From Niabella beijingensis (GTDB lineage: Bacteria > Bacteroidota > Bacteroidia > Chitinophagales > Chitinophagaceae): 64,000 bases of DNA. The position numbers and the translations under genes are program-made. The DNA is taken from positions 2,232,001 to 2,296,000 of the forward strand of contig NZ_JAIQDI010000002.1 of NCBI RefSeq assembly GCF_020034665.1. Direction: 5' to 3'. The notes under the pieces were generated by a model. The model saw only the letters and a list, made by a program, of their open reading frames with translations, was not told where the DNA came from and made no database searches. Shown here in pieces: positions 7,979-17,159 of this stretch; within the stretch, counting starts at the first letter, position 1; the number at the start of each line of letters is the position of its first letter.

Positions 7979-10900
7979 TAGAATTTTAATTCAGCAGTGA
8001 AGGTGATTGTCCTGTTCGGAGGGAATGAGCCGTTGTCGATACGACGCAAGGTAGAGGAAGTGCCACTTGTATTTACTTCCGGGTCGTAGCCGATATAATT
8101 TTTCAACAGCAACAGGTTGCTTCCGTTTAACGAAAGTGCCAGTGATTTGAGTTTTGAAGCGGTCATTTTTGCAAGATCAAACGTATATCCGATGGATACT
8201 GCCTTTAAACGCAGGAAGCTTGCATCGTATACAAAACGGTCATTGGGAATGTCATCTTTCGAATCGGTCCTGGGAATATCTGAATCAGGATTACGAATCT
8301 CGTGATACCTGTTTACCATGAGTTCCTGTTGATTATTGAGGTACACTCCTGTCATGTTGAACATGCCACCGGGATAATACATATCGCCGCCAATAGAATA
8401 GTTGAAGAAAACGGACAGAAACGCTTTTTTATAGCGGAATGTGTTTTGCAAACCACCATACAGATCCGGATCGGCATCTCCCAGCATTACCATATCATCG
8501 CTATTCATTAAGCCATCCTTATTTTGGTCAATATAACGCTGACGTCCCGGAACCAGATAAGCTGCCGAAGCCGATACGTACTGCTTGTCTGTTTGATTTT
8601 TGATGATCTCGTCCTGACTTTTCCATACACCACCATATTCAAAACCATAGATAGCATTCAGCGGATAGCCGGTCTGATAACCATTGATCATATATTGCGC
8701 CCCGTAGCTATAGGTGTTGGTAACCACCCTTCCTACCAGGCCGATATCATCCACCATCTGCTGGTTATGTGCTGCGGTAAGGCTGGTAGCCCATCCGAAT
8801 TCGGGCTTCCGTATCACATCATAATTGATGGTCAGCTCAACCCCTTTGTTGGACGTCTTGCCAAAATTCATCAATCTTGAAGAAAATCCCGTTTGCGTAG
8901 GCATCTGTACACTCAGCAGCAAATCCGAGGTCTTGCTCTTATAGGCATCGAGTGTCACTTCGAGCCGTTTTCCAAAGAAAGAAAGATCAATGCCCGCATT
9001 ATAGGTAGTTGTTTTTTCCCATTTCAAACCGGAGTTCGCGATACCCGATGGATAGAATGCAACAGGCTGCGCATCTCCGAATAAATACCCGGATGTGGTT
9101 GAGCTCAGGCGACTGAGCGACTGATAACGGGAAATGGCATCGTTGCCCGATGTACCGGCACTGAGACGGACAGCAAAATCACTCAGGCCGGAGTTTTTCA
9201 TAAAGTTTTCGTTCAGGATATTCCAGCGAAAAGCTGCCGAGGGGAAATACGCCCATTTATTGTTGGCAGCAAAGTTGGAAGCACCGTCCCTGCGCAATGT
9301 GGCGGTCAGGTAATATTTTTGCGCATAGTTATAATTCAGACGGGCAAGGTGCGACAGGCGCGTTTGCAATTCTTTTGCGCCGCTTACATTCAGGTTTTGC
9401 TTATCAGGGATGGCCCCGATATCCCAAAGCGCCGTCTCGTCGCTGTAATACCCGCTGCCACTTATGGAAACCCGGTAGAAATTCAGCATCTGAACAGTAA
9501 AGCCGTACATCGCATCAAAATGATGTCCGCTGCCGAAAGTGTTTTTGTAGGTAATGGTATTTTCGTTCAGAAGATTATCATTCTGGTTGATGCTTTTAGA
9601 AGTGGCGTTGCCCGCCGTGGCCCGGCTGGGCATGGTAGAGGGAACCAAGGCATTGTTGTTGATATCATATTTGGAGTAAGCAACGGAGGAACGCGCCACG
9701 ATATTTTTAACCGGTGTAATGTCTACATATGCCATTGAAGTAAGTGTACCTGTTTGAGTGGTATTCTTTCTCAGGGTAGCGTCAAATAAAGGCAGGTCGG
9801 ATACTCCTCCTGAATAGTTTTGCGAGTTCCAGCTGTTCAAACTGCCATCAGGATTATAAATCGGGACCACAGGAGCTACTGACACAAACGATACGCTCCA
9901 GTTATTATAGGCGCCCAGGTACCGCATGGGCTGCTCCTGTGTACTATTGGAATACGCAATGCGTGCACCAGCCTTCGCATACCTGCCCAGGGTCTGGTCG
10001 AGGTTCAGCCGGAACTGGTATCGCTTGAACTCGCTTCCGAGAATAACGCCGTCAATATTGTCGTACCCCCCGGAAATAAAGAATTTGGTGTTGTTATTCC
10101 CTCCTGAGACGGCCAGTGAATAATTGGCAAATGGCGCGGTGCGGGTAAGGGCATGTTGCCAGTCGGAGCCTTTGCCAAGTGAAAGCGGATCCGGATAGGG
10201 ATAATCTTCGAGCGGCTTGGTTTTATTGGCCGCACTGGCATAATAAAAACGATCGTTGATCAGCTGTGCAAACTCAGTGGCATCCATTAAATCCAGGTAC
10301 CCGGCCATCCTGGCAAAGCCCTGGGATGTCCTTACGGTAAAATCCGTTTTACCATTTTTGTTGATCCCGCTTTTAGTGGTGATGATGATGACTCCGTTGG
10401 CGCCACGGGAACCGTAGATGGCAGTAGAAGATGCATCCTTCAAGACACTGATACTGGCAATATCTGAAGGATTCAGATCATTCAGATTATTGATACCATC
10501 CATTACTCCGTCTACAATATATAAAGGTTCATTGTCGGCCGAAATGGATCTTGTGCCACGTATACGAACGGTTGTGCCGGAACCTGGCGCACCATCCGTG
10601 GACATGAATTCAGCTCCCGCAATTCTTCCCGCAAGCATCTGGTCTACCCGCGGAACGGGAATGTTCTCCAGGTCCTGCATTTTAACAGTGGAAACCGCTC
10701 CGGTAAGGTCGCGTTTTTTTACGCTGCCATAGCCTACAGCCACTACTTCTACCTGCTCAAGATCACCCGTTTTGTTTACCAGTCGCACCAGTAAAGCGCT
10801 TTGATCTTTTTTAAGCGCTACATCTTTCTCTATATAGGTTTCGTAACCTACATAGCTGAAATAAAGGTCATAAGTTCCCTGCTCATTCAGATTGCCCAGG

Positions 10901-11103
10901 CTGAAAGAGCCTTCCTTATTGGTAAGCGTTGAAGCGATAACCGTTCCCGCCTGCCGGGCAACAACGGAAACCATTTCAAGCGGCTTTCCCTGTTCATCCA
11001 GGACAGTGCCCTTTATTTGAGCGGACTGAGCTGCCGCACTTAACGCAACGACCAGGGAAAAAAAAGTAAACAGTGCTCTGAACAACATCTTTTGTTTTTT
11101 CAT
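7978..11103 (-). CDS. SusC/RagA family TonB-linked outer-membrane transporter
   Basis: The TonB-dependent barrel of the first SusCD pair. Signal peptide residues 1-27 (ending SAAAQSA), a carboxypeptidase-D regulatory-like domain (about 30-105), the TonB box region before VEVVAVGYGSVKKRDLTG, a plug domain with RIAGAEFMSTDGAPGSG and VLKDASSTAIYGSRGANG, then a 22-strand barrel ending TITFTAELKF with a terminal Phe. No STN domain is seen, so signalling to FecR would need another route or a divergent domain. I chose ATG at 11103 rather than the TTG three codons earlier. Substrate unknown; neighbours suggest a phosphorylated or otherwise decorated compound. Confidence 0.95.
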   Translation of the reverse strand: MKKQKMLFRALFTFFSLVVALSAAAQSAQIKGTVLDEQGKPLEMVSVVARQAGTVIASTLTNKEGSFSLGNLNEQGTYDLYFSYVGYETYIEKDVALKKDQSALLVRLVNKTGDLEQVEVVAVGYGSVKKRDLTGAVSTVKMQDLENIPVPRVDQMLAGRIAGAEFMSTDGAPGSGTTVRIRGTRSISADNEPLYIVDGVMDGINNLNDLNPSDIASISVLKDASSTAIYGSRGANGVIIITTKSGINKNGKTDFTVRTSQGFARMAGYLDLMDATEFAQLINDRFYYASAANKTKPLEDYPYPDPLSLGKGSDWQHALTRTAPFANYSLAVSGGNNNTKFFISGGYDNIDGVILGSEFKRYQFRLNLDQTLGRYAKAGARIAYSNSTQEQPMRYLGAYNNWSVSFVSVAPVVPIYNPDGSLNSWNSQNYSGGVSDLPLFDATLRKNTTQTGTLTSMAYVDITPVKNIVARSSVAYSKYDINNNALVPSTMPSRATAGNATSKSINQNDNLLNENTITYKNTFGSGHHFDAMYGFTVQMLNFYRVSISGSGYYSDETALWDIGAIPDKQNLNVSGAKELQTRLSHLARLNYNYAQKYYLTATLRRDGASNFAANNKWAYFPSAAFRWNILNENFMKNSGLSDFAVRLSAGTSGNDAISRYQSLSRLSSTTSGYLFGDAQPVAFYPSGIANSGLKWEKTTTYNAGIDLSFFGKRLEVTLDAYKSKTSDLLLSVQMPTQTGFSSRLMNFGKTSNKGVELTINYDVIRKPEFGWATSLTAAHNQQMVDDIGLVGRVVTNTYSYGAQYMINGYQTGYPLNAIYGFEYGGVWKSQDEIIKNQTDKQYVSASAAYLVPGRQRYIDQNKDGLMNSDDMVMLGDADPDLYGGLQNTFRYKKAFLSVFFNYSIGGDMYYPGGMFNMTGVYLNNQQELMVNRYHEIRNPDSDIPRTDSKDDIPNDRFVYDASFLRLKAVSIGYTFDLAKMTASKLKSLALSLNGSNLLLLKNYIGYDPEVNTSGTSSTLRRIDNGSFPPNRTITFTAELKF

Positions 11104-11125
11104 CTTCTGCAAAAATTTAATACAC

Positions 11126-11186
11126 CCGGCGCCGGTTCATAATCGTTATTATGTCCAACATGCCGTCCCATCTTAAGTGGCGGCAT
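11126..11186 (-). promoter_or_regulatory. Structured leader before the first susC gene
   Basis: Three perfect inverted repeats sit in the 163 bases between the sigma gene and susC: ATGCCG/CGGCAT (11160-11165 with 11181-11186, inner CCA/TGG pairing), CATAAT/ATTATG (11138-11143 with 11148-11153), and the palindrome CCGGCGCCGG (11126-11135). No T-tract follows on the minus strand, so these are unlikely to be simple terminators. They may shape a 5' untranslated region or an operator. Confidence 0.4.
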
Positions 11187-11266
11187 TTTATCCGGGAATG
11201 ACACAGAAGATTCGAACAAAATGGTGTTTACCCCTACCCGTTAACAATTTGATAACATACGCCGGC

Positions 11267-11800
11267 TTACATGCCCATAATAAAACATAAGGCTGCGGCT
11301 TTTCGCACCACTTTTAACGCTTTTGAAATGTGATTCTCCACCGTTTTGGGCGAAACGGACAAATGGTTAGCTATCTGCAAATGGGTAAGTCCTTCTTCAC
11401 GGCTGAGTATGAAAATCTTTTTGCATTGGGGCGGCAGGCTTTCAATGGCCTCCTGTACTTTTTCAACCAGTTGTTTATCGGCAGCCGGGTCGCCGGCTAT
11501 AGCAGCATCTGCATTTTGTTTTATTGCATCCAATGCGCTTCGTTCCATCGCTTTTTTGCGCAATATATCAATCATAATAGACCGGGCGATCCTTGCAATC
11601 TGTACTTCGATGGGAAAGGAACTGGAGAGTTCTGATCTTTTCTCCCAAACCTTAATAAAGCTCATCTGTACCACTTCTTCCGCCAGATCCTCTGAAGCTG
11701 TATTCTTTAGCACAAAAAAGTAAAATCTATTATGATATTTATGATATATTTCTTCAAAAACAAGTTTGTTTCCACTTTTTATCTCTGAAACATAATCCAT
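11267..11800 (-). CDS. ECF RNA polymerase sigma factor (FecI-like)
   Basis: A sigma-70 family extracytoplasmic-function sigma factor of 177 residues. Region 2 covers about residues 10-80 (EEIYHKYHNRFYFFVL, EDLAEEVVQMSFIKVWEKR) and region 4 about 115-170 (LPPQCKKIFILSREEGLTH, then the helix-turn-helix IANHLSVSPKTVENHISKAL). It lies immediately upstream of susC on the same strand and is expected to drive the locus down to the FecR gene at 3602, which is likely its anti-sigma partner though not adjacent. Confidence 0.93.
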   Translation of the reverse strand: MDYVSEIKSGNKLVFEEIYHKYHNRFYFFVLKNTASEDLAEEVVQMSFIKVWEKRSELSSSFPIEVQIARIARSIMIDILRKKAMERSALDAIKQNADAAIAGDPAADKQLVEKVQEAIESLPPQCKKIFILSREEGLTHLQIANHLSVSPKTVENHISKALKVVRKAAALCFIMGM

Positions 11801-11981
11801 AATAAGGGCCGCAAGTTACTAAACCATGAAAAAACGAAGATTAAATTATAGTTAAGCGATACGTCAAAAGTGCAGGGCCGGAATGAGCTGATAAACGCGG
11901 CATATATGGCTGCCGCAACCGGTCTGCTTCAGAACTATGCACCTTCTCCGGCTCCTGCAGGAAAGGTTGCCAAAAGTATTC

Positions 11982-12740
11982 TCAGTTATGATCAATCATC
12001 CACATGGTAATCCCAAACCCGGTGTAATGAGCTTCCGGAAAATCAACATTGCTCCCATCTTCATACTGGTATAACTGAAAGTCTTTAAATACCAATCCTA
12101 TTCCCTTTGCATATTTTTCGGTAGAAAATTCTTTATATCCCAAAATAGTCGTACTGGTTGGCGGAAGTCCTAATGTTTCGTCTTGCTGAAGCACGGTCCA
12201 TACATCCTTGTATGTTTGTCCCTGATAGCTCATATCCCCAAATGCAGTATAACTGAAGTTCCATGCATTCATGGCCTGACCTGCTATGTTAAACTGATAA
12301 AGATCATCATAAGGATTGAGAGGAAGCTTGCTATTCCCTTTCCAGGAAAAGCCCGTTCTCAAAGGACCCTGCAGCACTGTTACCCGCATATTGTTATCAA
12401 TAACATCGACGCTTCTTTCCCCCGGAGTAATAAAATAAGTGCCGTTACCCACCCATGTACCGGTACCTGCTTCATTGTTAATTAACCGTTCTACCACATA
12501 GGTTTTGCGGCCGGCATTATCCGCTATTTCCTGCGTAATTGTATGTTTCACCCGGTACTTGTGCACTTCAGTTACAGTGCCACTTCTGGGGAATACGGTA
12601 GAATCAATTCTATAAACCATGTATTTACCCACATTAACCGGTAAATATCCTGAGATATCTTCTACCTGCAGCACTTCTTTCTTATTGCTGCAGGCATTAA
12701 TGACGAAAGACAATAAAACAAATACAAAAAACCGTTTCAC
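11982..12740 (-). CDS. Lipoprotein of unknown function
   Basis: Starts with KRFFVFVLLSFVINACSNKK, a clean lipoprotein signal with Cys at the +1 position. I chose the GTG at 12740, which places the signal peptide at the N-terminus; upstream in-frame starts are only TTG and would add a 16-residue polar tail. The mature part is about 230 residues, beta-rich, with SGYLPVNVGKYMVYRIDST, a motif shared by many uncharacterised Bacteroidota lipoproteins. It faces away from its plus-strand neighbours and sits 180 bases upstream of the sigma gene. No function can be assigned. Confidence 0.75.
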   Translation of the reverse strand: MKRFFVFVLLSFVINACSNKKEVLQVEDISGYLPVNVGKYMVYRIDSTVFPRSGTVTEVHKYRVKHTITQEIADNAGRKTYVVERLINNEAGTGTWVGNGTYFITPGERSVDVIDNNMRVTVLQGPLRTGFSWKGNSKLPLNPYDDLYQFNIAGQAMNAWNFSYTAFGDMSYQGQTYKDVWTVLQQDETLGLPPTSTTILGYKEFSTEKYAKGIGLVFKDFQLYQYEDGSNVDFPEAHYTGFGITMWMIDHN

Positions 12741-13051
12741 AATATTGTTATCTGACAAGTATACTGATGATTTAGATATAATTAACAATACGGCAACTCA
12801 GGGTAAGCATTAACTGAGAGAACGCCTTTTGAATATTCTCATAATAATAATTTCCTGACGAAGATAAACCCTTGTTCCAAATTCGGCAGGCCGTACTAAT
12901 TGAATTAACGAATTACATAAGTTTTGTCAGCATTTCAGTAAATATATCACCGCTACCAACCACGACCTTTGACGCGGCCCGGGATATTTTTCGCTGTTTT
13001 ACGCCCCTGAACTGCAATATATAAGTTACACAATAAAACCGCTCCAATATT

Positions 13052-13264
13052 ATGATCAACAGCAAAACAATAACTACAGCAATAATCTTGTGTATCGTGA
13101 TCGTTTTTATCTTTTCAGGAATACTTTATACCCTGGCGATCATTCTGCGGGATATTATAAAACGGGATGTGAAAAGCACGGGGCATTACATGCTCGTTTT
13201 CTTTGTATCGGCCGCAGTTATCACCCTGGCTGTAAATATCATAGCCTGCAGTTTTATGTTATAA
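13052..13264 (+). CDS. Small two-helix membrane protein
   Basis: A 70-residue protein with two hydrophobic helices (about residues 8-31 and 45-68) separated by a basic loop (RDIIKRDVKSTGHY). Not recognised. It precedes the RidA-like gene by 96 bases on the same strand. Composition and the ATG start look genuine but the size makes it uncertain. Confidence 0.5.
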   Translation: MINSKTITTAIILCIVIVFIFSGILYTLAIILRDIIKRDVKSTGHYMLVFFVSAAVITLAVNIIACSFML

Positions 13265-13360
13265 CAGACCCGGCTCAATCCCCGGGCAGCACCATTCGTG
13301 CGCAGCAAACAATTACGGGTAGCATTACTTTTTTGTAACTTGTAGCAAATTATATCATCC

Positions 13361-13771
13361 ATGACCCCTCAAATCCAACATATCAACCCGGAAGGGCTCT
13401 CCAAAAACCCCGCCTTTTCCCAGGCAGTGATCACCCTGGGCAAAGGAAAAACGGTGTACATCGGCGGCCAGGACGCCATTAATGCACAAGGCCGGATCAT
13501 TGGCATTGGCGATATCGGAGTACAAACAGATCAGGTAATGCAGAACCTGCAAACTGCATTAACCGCCTGCGGTGCCACCTTTGAGCATATTGTAAAGCTC
13601 ACAATTTTTATCGTGCATGGCCAGGACCTGCGTCTTGGATTCCAGGCATCGCAAAAATATTTAGGCGGGCTGAAGAACCCACCGGCAATATCGGGGATGT
13701 TCGTGGCAGCGTTGGCAAGACCGGAATACCTGGTGGAAGTAGAAGCAATCGCATTTATTCCCGGGGAATAG
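13361..13771 (+). CDS. RidA/YjgF family protein lacking the catalytic arginine
   Basis: A 136-residue Rid-family trimer-forming protein. The fold is clear from FSQAVITLGKGKTVYIGGQ, GDIGVQTDQVMQNLQTAL and the C-terminal YLVEVEAIAF. Active RidA enzymes hydrolyse reactive enamines and imines with an arginine in a PAR-S/T motif. Here that position reads PPAISGMFVAAL, with Ile in place of Arg. It therefore probably belongs to a Rid subgroup without imine deaminase activity. No pathway genes lie beside it. Confidence 0.88.
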   Translation: MTPQIQHINPEGLSKNPAFSQAVITLGKGKTVYIGGQDAINAQGRIIGIGDIGVQTDQVMQNLQTALTACGATFEHIVKLTIFIVHGQDLRLGFQASQKYLGGLKNPPAISGMFVAALARPEYLVEVEAIAFIPGE

Positions 13772-14162
13772 CAATACAAAAAGACGGGCACCTTTATTAC
13801 ACGGGTCTTTCCGCAACAGTTAGTTTTTCTGGAAGATTGCAGCAGGCTGCTTCAGCAGACCGGCCGGCAATACCAGTGCACCGGATGTAGCTAATATTTA
13901 CGGAAAGTCGTTTCCAAACTATTCCAGATACCCGAAAAATGATCCGCCAATGCAAAAGTATTTGAGAGGACTATAGAATGTGCGGAACCTGCAATCCTTT
14001 TAAATAATGGCCTGAGTGATATATCCCGGCATTTAACTAACTTTAGCTAAGAAATTAAGTACCGGCATATAATGATCTTTCTTAATTGTTTTTTTGAAAT
14101 ACCAGCATGTGGAATGAGCTCATTGCACCCTATACCGGAAGATTTATGCTTAAACCGTTATT
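13772..14162 (+). other. Intergenic region, no feature identified
   Basis: About 390 bases between the RidA-like and pirin genes. I see no convincing reading frame, hairpin terminator or repeat. It probably holds the pirin promoter, but no good TAnnTTTG box was found close to the ATG. Confidence 0.4.
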
Positions 14163-15077
14163 ATGATCGACATAGTAATTGAAGCCAGGAATGCGGCTAT
14201 TAGTGAATCAATGAAAGTTAAACGGATCCTCCCCTTCCGTTTACGCAGAATGGTCGGACCATTCATTTTTATGGACCACGCCGGTCCTGTGGCAGATATA
14301 CCAGCCAATCCATCTACACTGGACGTGTTACCGCATCCGCATATCGGGCTCTCTACCGTCAGTTATCTTTTTGGTGGTCAGGTTACCCATCGCGATAGTT
14401 TGGGAGTTGAGCAGGTCATTCGTCCGGGAGAAGTAAACTGGATGACCGCTGGCAGCGGTATTGCCCATTCCGAAAGATTTGAAGATCCATCTGCATTAAC
14501 CGGGGGGCTTGAAATGATACAGACATGGGTGGCGCTCCCGGAAAAAGATGAAGAGGCAACTCCGTCTTTTGATAATTACAAACCGGAAGAACTTCCTGTA
14601 TACACCGACAAAGGTATTTGGATGCGGCTGATCGCAGGCGATGCATACGGGTTACGAAATGATGTAAGAATAAAATCGCCGCTTTTTTACCTGCATGTTG
14701 TGTTAGAGGAAGGTTCCACCTTCGGGCCTCCCAAGGGCCATCCGGAACGTGGCATGTATATTGTCAAAGGCAGTATTGAAATATCCGGAAATCTATATCA
14801 GGCAGGACAAATGGTTGTATTTACACCGGGCGCAGAGCCCCTTATGATTGCAAAGGAAAATACCACACTGATGCTGTTGGGGGGTGAGCCTCTGGGGGAA
14901 CGTTTTATCTGGTGGAATTTTGTTTCCAGCCGCAAAGAGCGTATCGAACAGGCCAAAGAAGACTGGAAACAGGGACGGATCATATTGCCGCCAAATGACA
15001 ATAAAGAGTTCATACCCTTGCCCGACGACAAATCGAAGCCTGCAGGGGGCCCGCCTAAGCCCGAACCACTTTCATAA
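14163..15077 (+). CDS. Pirin family bicupin protein
   Basis: A 304-residue member of the pirin family, cytosolic bicupins with a single metal site in the N-terminal cupin. The metal ligands are visible: His58 and His60 in LPHPHIG, His102 and Glu104 in GSGIAHSERF, matching human pirin His56, His58, His101 and Glu103. The C-terminal cupin follows (about 170-290, HPERGMYIVKGSIEISG). Bacterial relatives include quercetin dioxygenases (YhaI) and redox-sensitive regulators. The extra Pro/Gly/Lys-rich tail is not conserved. Which role applies is not shown by context. Confidence 0.92.
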   Translation: MIDIVIEARNAAISESMKVKRILPFRLRRMVGPFIFMDHAGPVADIPANPSTLDVLPHPHIGLSTVSYLFGGQVTHRDSLGVEQVIRPGEVNWMTAGSGIAHSERFEDPSALTGGLEMIQTWVALPEKDEEATPSFDNYKPEELPVYTDKGIWMRLIAGDAYGLRNDVRIKSPLFYLHVVLEEGSTFGPPKGHPERGMYIVKGSIEISGNLYQAGQMVVFTPGAEPLMIAKENTTLMLLGGEPLGERFIWWNFVSSRKERIEQAKEDWKQGRIILPPNDNKEFIPLPDDKSKPAGGPPKPEPLS

Positions 15078-15228
15078 CAGGCAGCTGGCTTTCTTAAATC
15101 AGCTGGGGCTTTAAGACATTCTCCCGATCCGGATATAGCCTGCTCAGGCCCGATACCGGGTGAAGAAAGTACGGGACATTATCGATAATAAAATGATCCT
15201 CTGTCATAATAAAAGCATTGTTGTCTGC

Positions 15229-15837
15229 TTACACCGCTGTCCGGTAGGTCAGCATTACGCGGCCCGATTTGCCTGGTTGTGCCTGAACGAACTCCAGCGG
15301 GTGCGGTCGTATTCCCTCAAAAAGCGGCTTGCCACTGCCCAGGACAATCGGGTGAACGATCAGTCGTAACTCGTCGATCAGGTTCGCATCCATAAGGCTC
15401 GCAACAAGACCTGCTCCACCAACGACATATATATTCTTTCCCGGCGTATCCTTCAGGGTCTGCAGTGCCGCCAGGTCCCGAACAATCTGGGTTTCGGGCC
15501 ACGAGACGCTTTCGAGTGTGGTCGACAATACAATGTGAGGTGTGCGTGCCGCCAGCTGTGCATACGCAATCTCACTGCTGGATGGAGGCCGTCCCTGCTG
15601 TGACGGCACTTCGGGATTCGGCGGAATAGCCTGAGGATCCGCATAGATCGATCCCCAATACTCCCCGTATCCCGGGTACATATGTCCACCTAAAAGAAAT
15701 GTGTCAACATCGTCGATCAGTTGGATCGCATCCGCCCATGAATCCACCCAATCCGTTTTGCCATCCGGATCCTCGATAAAGCCATCCAGCGATATCTGCA
15801 TTGCAGAGATCATTTTCCGGGAATTATTGGTTGTCAT
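15229..15837 (-). CDS. Dihydrofolate reductase family protein (RibD C-terminal domain type)
   Basis: A 202-residue NADPH-binding reductase of the RibD C-terminal/DHFR-like family. It begins RKMISAMQISLDGFIEDPDG, the usual first strand and substrate loop, and has the nucleotide-binding GKNIYVVGGAGLVASLM and IVLGSGKPLF. It lacks the RibD deaminase half, so it is probably not a riboflavin enzyme; family members are mostly uncharacterised reductases. Convergent with the pirin gene, 151 bases apart. Confidence 0.88.
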   Translation of the reverse strand: MTTNNSRKMISAMQISLDGFIEDPDGKTDWVDSWADAIQLIDDVDTFLLGGHMYPGYGEYWGSIYADPQAIPPNPEVPSQQGRPPSSSEIAYAQLAARTPHIVLSTTLESVSWPETQIVRDLAALQTLKDTPGKNIYVVGGAGLVASLMDANLIDELRLIVHPIVLGSGKPLFEGIRPHPLEFVQAQPGKSGRVMLTYRTAV

Positions 15838-16577
15838 GTTGTGCTGCTTTTATTGTTAAAACACAGGTTTATTACCAGGATATAGTTCTTGTTCAACAAA
15901 TATAATACCGTGTTGGTAGCATTAAAAGGGGGATTTTGGACTTTCAGACAGGATAATTCAGACATCGTACTCATTGATCAAACTCCCGCCGGATACGCCT
16001 TGTATCTCCTGATCTATCGGTTACAGGAACTTATATTTGTAAAGACCCTGTTGAAAAAACACAGAGCCTACAGCGACCGCAATAAATACCGCTCCTCATA
16101 AAAAATAACAATACCTGTCTTTGCCTTCTTTTACTCCTGCCTATCTGTAATCGCTTTTAGCTTCCTGTACTTCCGGGACACATAGTCCTTTATATGAACC
16201 GGTATGTGTCCCGGAAGTTCCCCGTCTTCGCGAATACCTAAGGCACCATAAAAGTCCTCCAGTGCTGCCTGCTCCGCAACACTGCAAAGCCCTTTTCATA
16301 CCTGTCAAGTAAATATGCCAGTCGTTCCTTGTCCATAAAATAATGACCTCCCTAGATATAATTGATAAAAAAAAACGATCCCTATGTAAGGACCAACGTT
16401 TTTTTATTTTTTTCAGAATTACTATTTATTTAATTTGCGCATAATAGATGCAACGTTATTACTGCTATACAGGCACATATGACGAGAGTGCGTACCATCC
16501 TAAAAGAGAAACCGGATTACGCTCCATTTTTACCCGTCGTGCTCTCTACCCCTTAAAAATCAAGAAAAGACACTATT
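15838..16577 (+). other. Gene-poor region with one decayed gene and an A/T-flanked hairpin
   Basis: About 740 bases. It contains the FecR-like remnant (16131-16336, minus) and a hairpin at 16369-16405 whose outer arms are AAAAAAACG and CGTTTTTTT with an inner TCC/GGA pair. That hairpin could terminate transcription from either side. A plus-strand frame at 15889-16101 has no recognisable features. Confidence 0.4.
16131..16336 (-). pseudogene. FecR-like N-terminal remnant with a frameshift
   Basis: On the minus strand an ATG at 16336, preceded by a GGGAGG ribosome-binding-like sequence 14 bases upstream, opens MDKERLAYLLDRYEKGF. Loss of one base near 16284 then moves the sensible frame to SVAEQAALEDFYGALG and on to HIKDYVSRKYRKLKAITDRQ before TAA at 16131-16133. 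The joined sequence resembles the cytosolic N-terminus of FecR anti-sigma factors (YLLDRY, AEQAALEDFY). No membrane helix or FecR domain follows, so it is a truncated remnant or a short orphan. Confidence 0.4.
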
Positions 16578-17060
16578 ATGAAAGTACTTCTTAGCTGGAA
16601 GAAAAACTTGTTTTCAGACCTTTATACTATTTACGAAAATAATTTGCAGATCGGGACTCTAAGGGGTAATAGTTTTTCCCAGTCGGCTTACAGTGAATTA
16701 TACGGAAAGTCCTATACGTTTAAGACAAAAGGGTTTTTAAGGCAGCATACTGAGATCATCGAAGAACCAACACAAACAGTTATTGGCATCATCACACTTG
16801 ACAATTTGTGGACAAAAGCCAATATAAAGCTTCATGGAAAGGAGGTCCACTGGAAGTATGAAAACTTATCGAATACAAAATGGCGTGTCAGCGACGAAAC
16901 AGGATTAAGTATAAAATACGCTACTTCTCTCACTACCGGACGAATTGAATCCAATTCAATGGATCTGCCCCTGCTTCTGGCGGGCCTTTTTGTGACAAAC
17001 TATTATTGGAAAATGTCGCTCGTCATTTTTATTGTGCTGATTATAGGAATTATTAGGTAA
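16578..17060 (+). CDS. Hypothetical protein with C-terminal membrane helix (160 aa)
   Basis: Not recognised. The first 130 residues are beta-rich and polar, with repeated short strands (NNLQIGTLRG, GKSYTFKTKGF, HGKEVHWKYEN). The C-terminus has two hydrophobic runs (about 131-142 and 146-159). The strand pattern recalls tubby/LURP-like scaffolds that end in a membrane anchor, but that is only a resemblance. No signal peptide, so the soluble part is probably cytosolic. 99 bases separate it from the next plus-strand gene. Confidence 0.65.
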   Translation: MKVLLSWKKNLFSDLYTIYENNLQIGTLRGNSFSQSAYSELYGKSYTFKTKGFLRQHTEIIEEPTQTVIGIITLDNLWTKANIKLHGKEVHWKYENLSNTKWRVSDETGLSIKYATSLTTGRIESNSMDLPLLLAGLFVTNYYWKMSLVIFIVLIIGIIR

Positions 17061-17159
17061 TTTCAATAATCAGGTTACTATTATAATCTTTAATGCAAAA
17101 GTTGGTATTGCGAAACAGTTCAGCCACCAATCATTTTCAACAACCGATTAAACATACGA

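Noticed and set aside
11193..11216. Sequence like the tRNA-Pro 3' end (CGGGAA ... GATTCGAAC) as an att site
   Set aside because: The two matching parts are separated by a longer spacer than in the tRNA and the T-arm is not preserved; chance similarity is more likely.
15889..16101. 70-codon plus-strand frame
   Set aside because: No recognisable motif or context; atypical composition for this genome.
16448..16594. 48-codon plus-strand frame overlapping the start of the gene at 16578
   Set aside because: No family, no ribosome-binding signal, and it overlaps a better supported gene.
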